Shown here: positions 7,256-7,884 of the stretch, one piece after another
Layout of the letters: each line of letters starts with the position of its first letter
How positions within the stretch are numbered: the first letter of the stretch is position 1
Source of the DNA: Lachnospiraceae bacterium
GTDB taxonomy: Bacteria > Bacillota > Clostridia > Lachnospirales > Lachnospiraceae
Reading direction: 5' to 3'
NCBI GenBank assembly: GCA_017437205.1
Contig: JAFSBP010000236.1
Span: forward strand, 1-7,884
Length of the DNA stretch: 7,884 nucleotides
The notes under the pieces: model-generated
The model's input: only the letters and a program-made list of their open reading frames with translations
What the model was told of the DNA's origin: nothing
Database searches by the model: none
Made by a program: the position numbers and the translations under genes

Positions 7256-7359
7256 GGTAACCGCCTTCCGTTTAGCATTTTCTATTGTTCACAATCGCAC
7301 CATGCCTCTGCCATGACGCTCACTCGCCATAACCGCAGATTTCACATCGACCATGATGA
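7256..7359. other. 104-bp intergenic spacer
   Basis: The spacer separates the partial right-hand gene from the membrane-protein gene. It contains the ribosome site at 7264-7269 and a short imperfect palindrome ATTGTgaACAAT (7284-7295) that could be an operator but is short enough to be chance. No convincing terminator or full -35/-10 pair was seen, so read-through from the right-hand gene is possible. Confidence 0.5.
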
Positions 7360-7884
7360 TTACTGTTCTTCCTTCCCCAAATTGATCATCCCTGCCAACC
7401 ACGCTGAATACGGGTAATCACGCCATTTCACCATTGCAGCTTTCAGCGTTTTGACAAATTCTTTTCCGTCTTTGTCAAATTCAACAAAAAATTCAGTCTG
7501 ACCCTCGGCCGCTGTATGACCACCCGATACCGGACTAGAAACTTTAACCTCATATTCTTTTCCGTGTTCCTTGTAGAATTCTTCATCATGCACGACGTCA
7601 ACATAGATGACCATTGTTTTTTCTCCAACTTCAATCCGATTCAATCTGGCAACATCACAGGAAGAATGACCAAATTTAACACATATCAATGCATGTGTCT
7701 CAAACCATTCACTGCTATATTTTTCATTTGATTGTGAATCCAGTTTTACGAAGTTATCTATCTCTTCTCTGCTGGTAACCAACAAAAAACCATCACTGTC
7801 TACCTCTTTAGCTCCCCAGCAGCCGGAATACACAGCCTCATACGTGAAATCATAAGAGGGTGCTTCCGTCTGCTCGGTAGATTC
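7360..7884 (-). CDS. Partial surface-type hypothetical protein, N-terminus outside the window
   Basis: The reading frame ends with TAA at 7360-7362 and stays open to the right edge, giving the last 174 residues of a longer protein. A GTG at 7833 could be taken as a start, but the frame continues upstream through residues ESTEQTEAPSYDF, a Thr/Glu/Pro-rich stretch like the linkers of clostridial lipoproteins and surface proteins, and I see no ribosome site there. The remaining roughly 150 residues start with a Cys-Trp motif (SGCWG), then FLLVTSREEIDNF, then a run of alternating beta strands (ALICVKF, KTMVIYVDVV, YEVKVSS, TEFFVEFD) and a final helix (KTLKAAMVKW). The pattern of an item like 'TSxEEhxxF' followed by 'FFExxALIxV' strands resembles small exported domains of Firmicutes, such as PrcB-like domains, but this is a weak likeness. 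The neighbouring gene has the same Thr/Glu linker style, which suggests both proteins work at the cell surface. Function unknown. Confidence 0.75.
   Translation of the reverse strand, partial: ESTEQTEAPSYDFTYEAVYSGCWGAKEVDSDGFLLVTSREEIDNFVKLDSQSNEKYSSEWFETHALICVKFGHSSCDVARLNRIEVGEKTMVIYVDVVHDEEFYKEHGKEYEVKVSSPVSGGHTAAEGQTEFFVEFDKDGKEFVKTLKAAMVKWRDYPYSAWLAGMINLGKEEQ

Noticed and set aside
7289..7354. Possible 21-residue small protein (minus strand, starting MVDVKSAVMAS) in the spacer after the right-hand gene
   Set aside because: The nearest purine-rich site is about 15 bases from its ATG and there is no further support. A real small protein cannot be excluded, but nothing in the window favours it.
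7360..7833. GTG at 7833 as the start of the right-hand gene
   Set aside because: The same frame stays open to the window edge through a Thr/Glu/Pro-rich segment, and there is no ribosome site before the GTG. The gene is treated as cut at its 5' end.

Overview
The window holds six protein-coding genes, all read from the minus strand (right to left), with two of them cut by the window edges. The closely packed minus-strand genes, strong GGAGG-type ribosome sites, Thr/Glu-rich extracellular linkers and protein styles suggest a low- to mid-GC Firmicute, most likely a gut clostridium of the Lachnospiraceae kind. That placement is inference; no rRNA or tRNA gene is present to confirm it.

From right to left: (i) 7884-7360, the C-terminal part of a protein with a Thr/Glu/Pro-rich segment at its visible start, probably the tail of a surface or lipoprotein. 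(ii) 7255-6221, a membrane-anchored protein with one N-terminal transmembrane helix, a Thr/Glu-rich linker and a beta-rich, propeller-like outer domain; a perfect 13-bp inverted repeat lies inside it. (iii) 6203-4614, a 529-residue double amidohydrolase whose N-terminal half has lost its metal ligands and whose C-terminal half keeps them. (iv) A 144-bp AT-rich gap with a good sigma-A-like promoter. (v) 4469-1779, a large fusion of an M28/DUF4910-like metallo-aminopeptidase, a winged-helix segment and an AAC(3)-like acetyltransferase. (vi) 1756-1037, a histidine phosphatase. (vii) 1021-1, a CapA-like metallophosphatase cut at its C-terminus.

Genes v-vii are separated by 22 and 15 bp, each with its own ribosome site, and look like one transcript from the promoter at about 4545-4572. 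None has a signal peptide, so peptidase, acetyltransferase and the two phosphatase-like enzymes would all act in the cytoplasm. A reasonable hypothesis is a small pathway that processes, acylates and dephosphorylates an amide- or peptide-containing compound. The neighbouring amidohydrolase might belong to it, but its own spacing (17 bp) ties it to the membrane-protein gene upstream. The two right-hand genes look more AT-rich than the four left-hand ones, so the window may join two regions of different history. No mobile element, CRISPR array or RNA gene was seen. No stretch longer than 300 bases lacks a gene.
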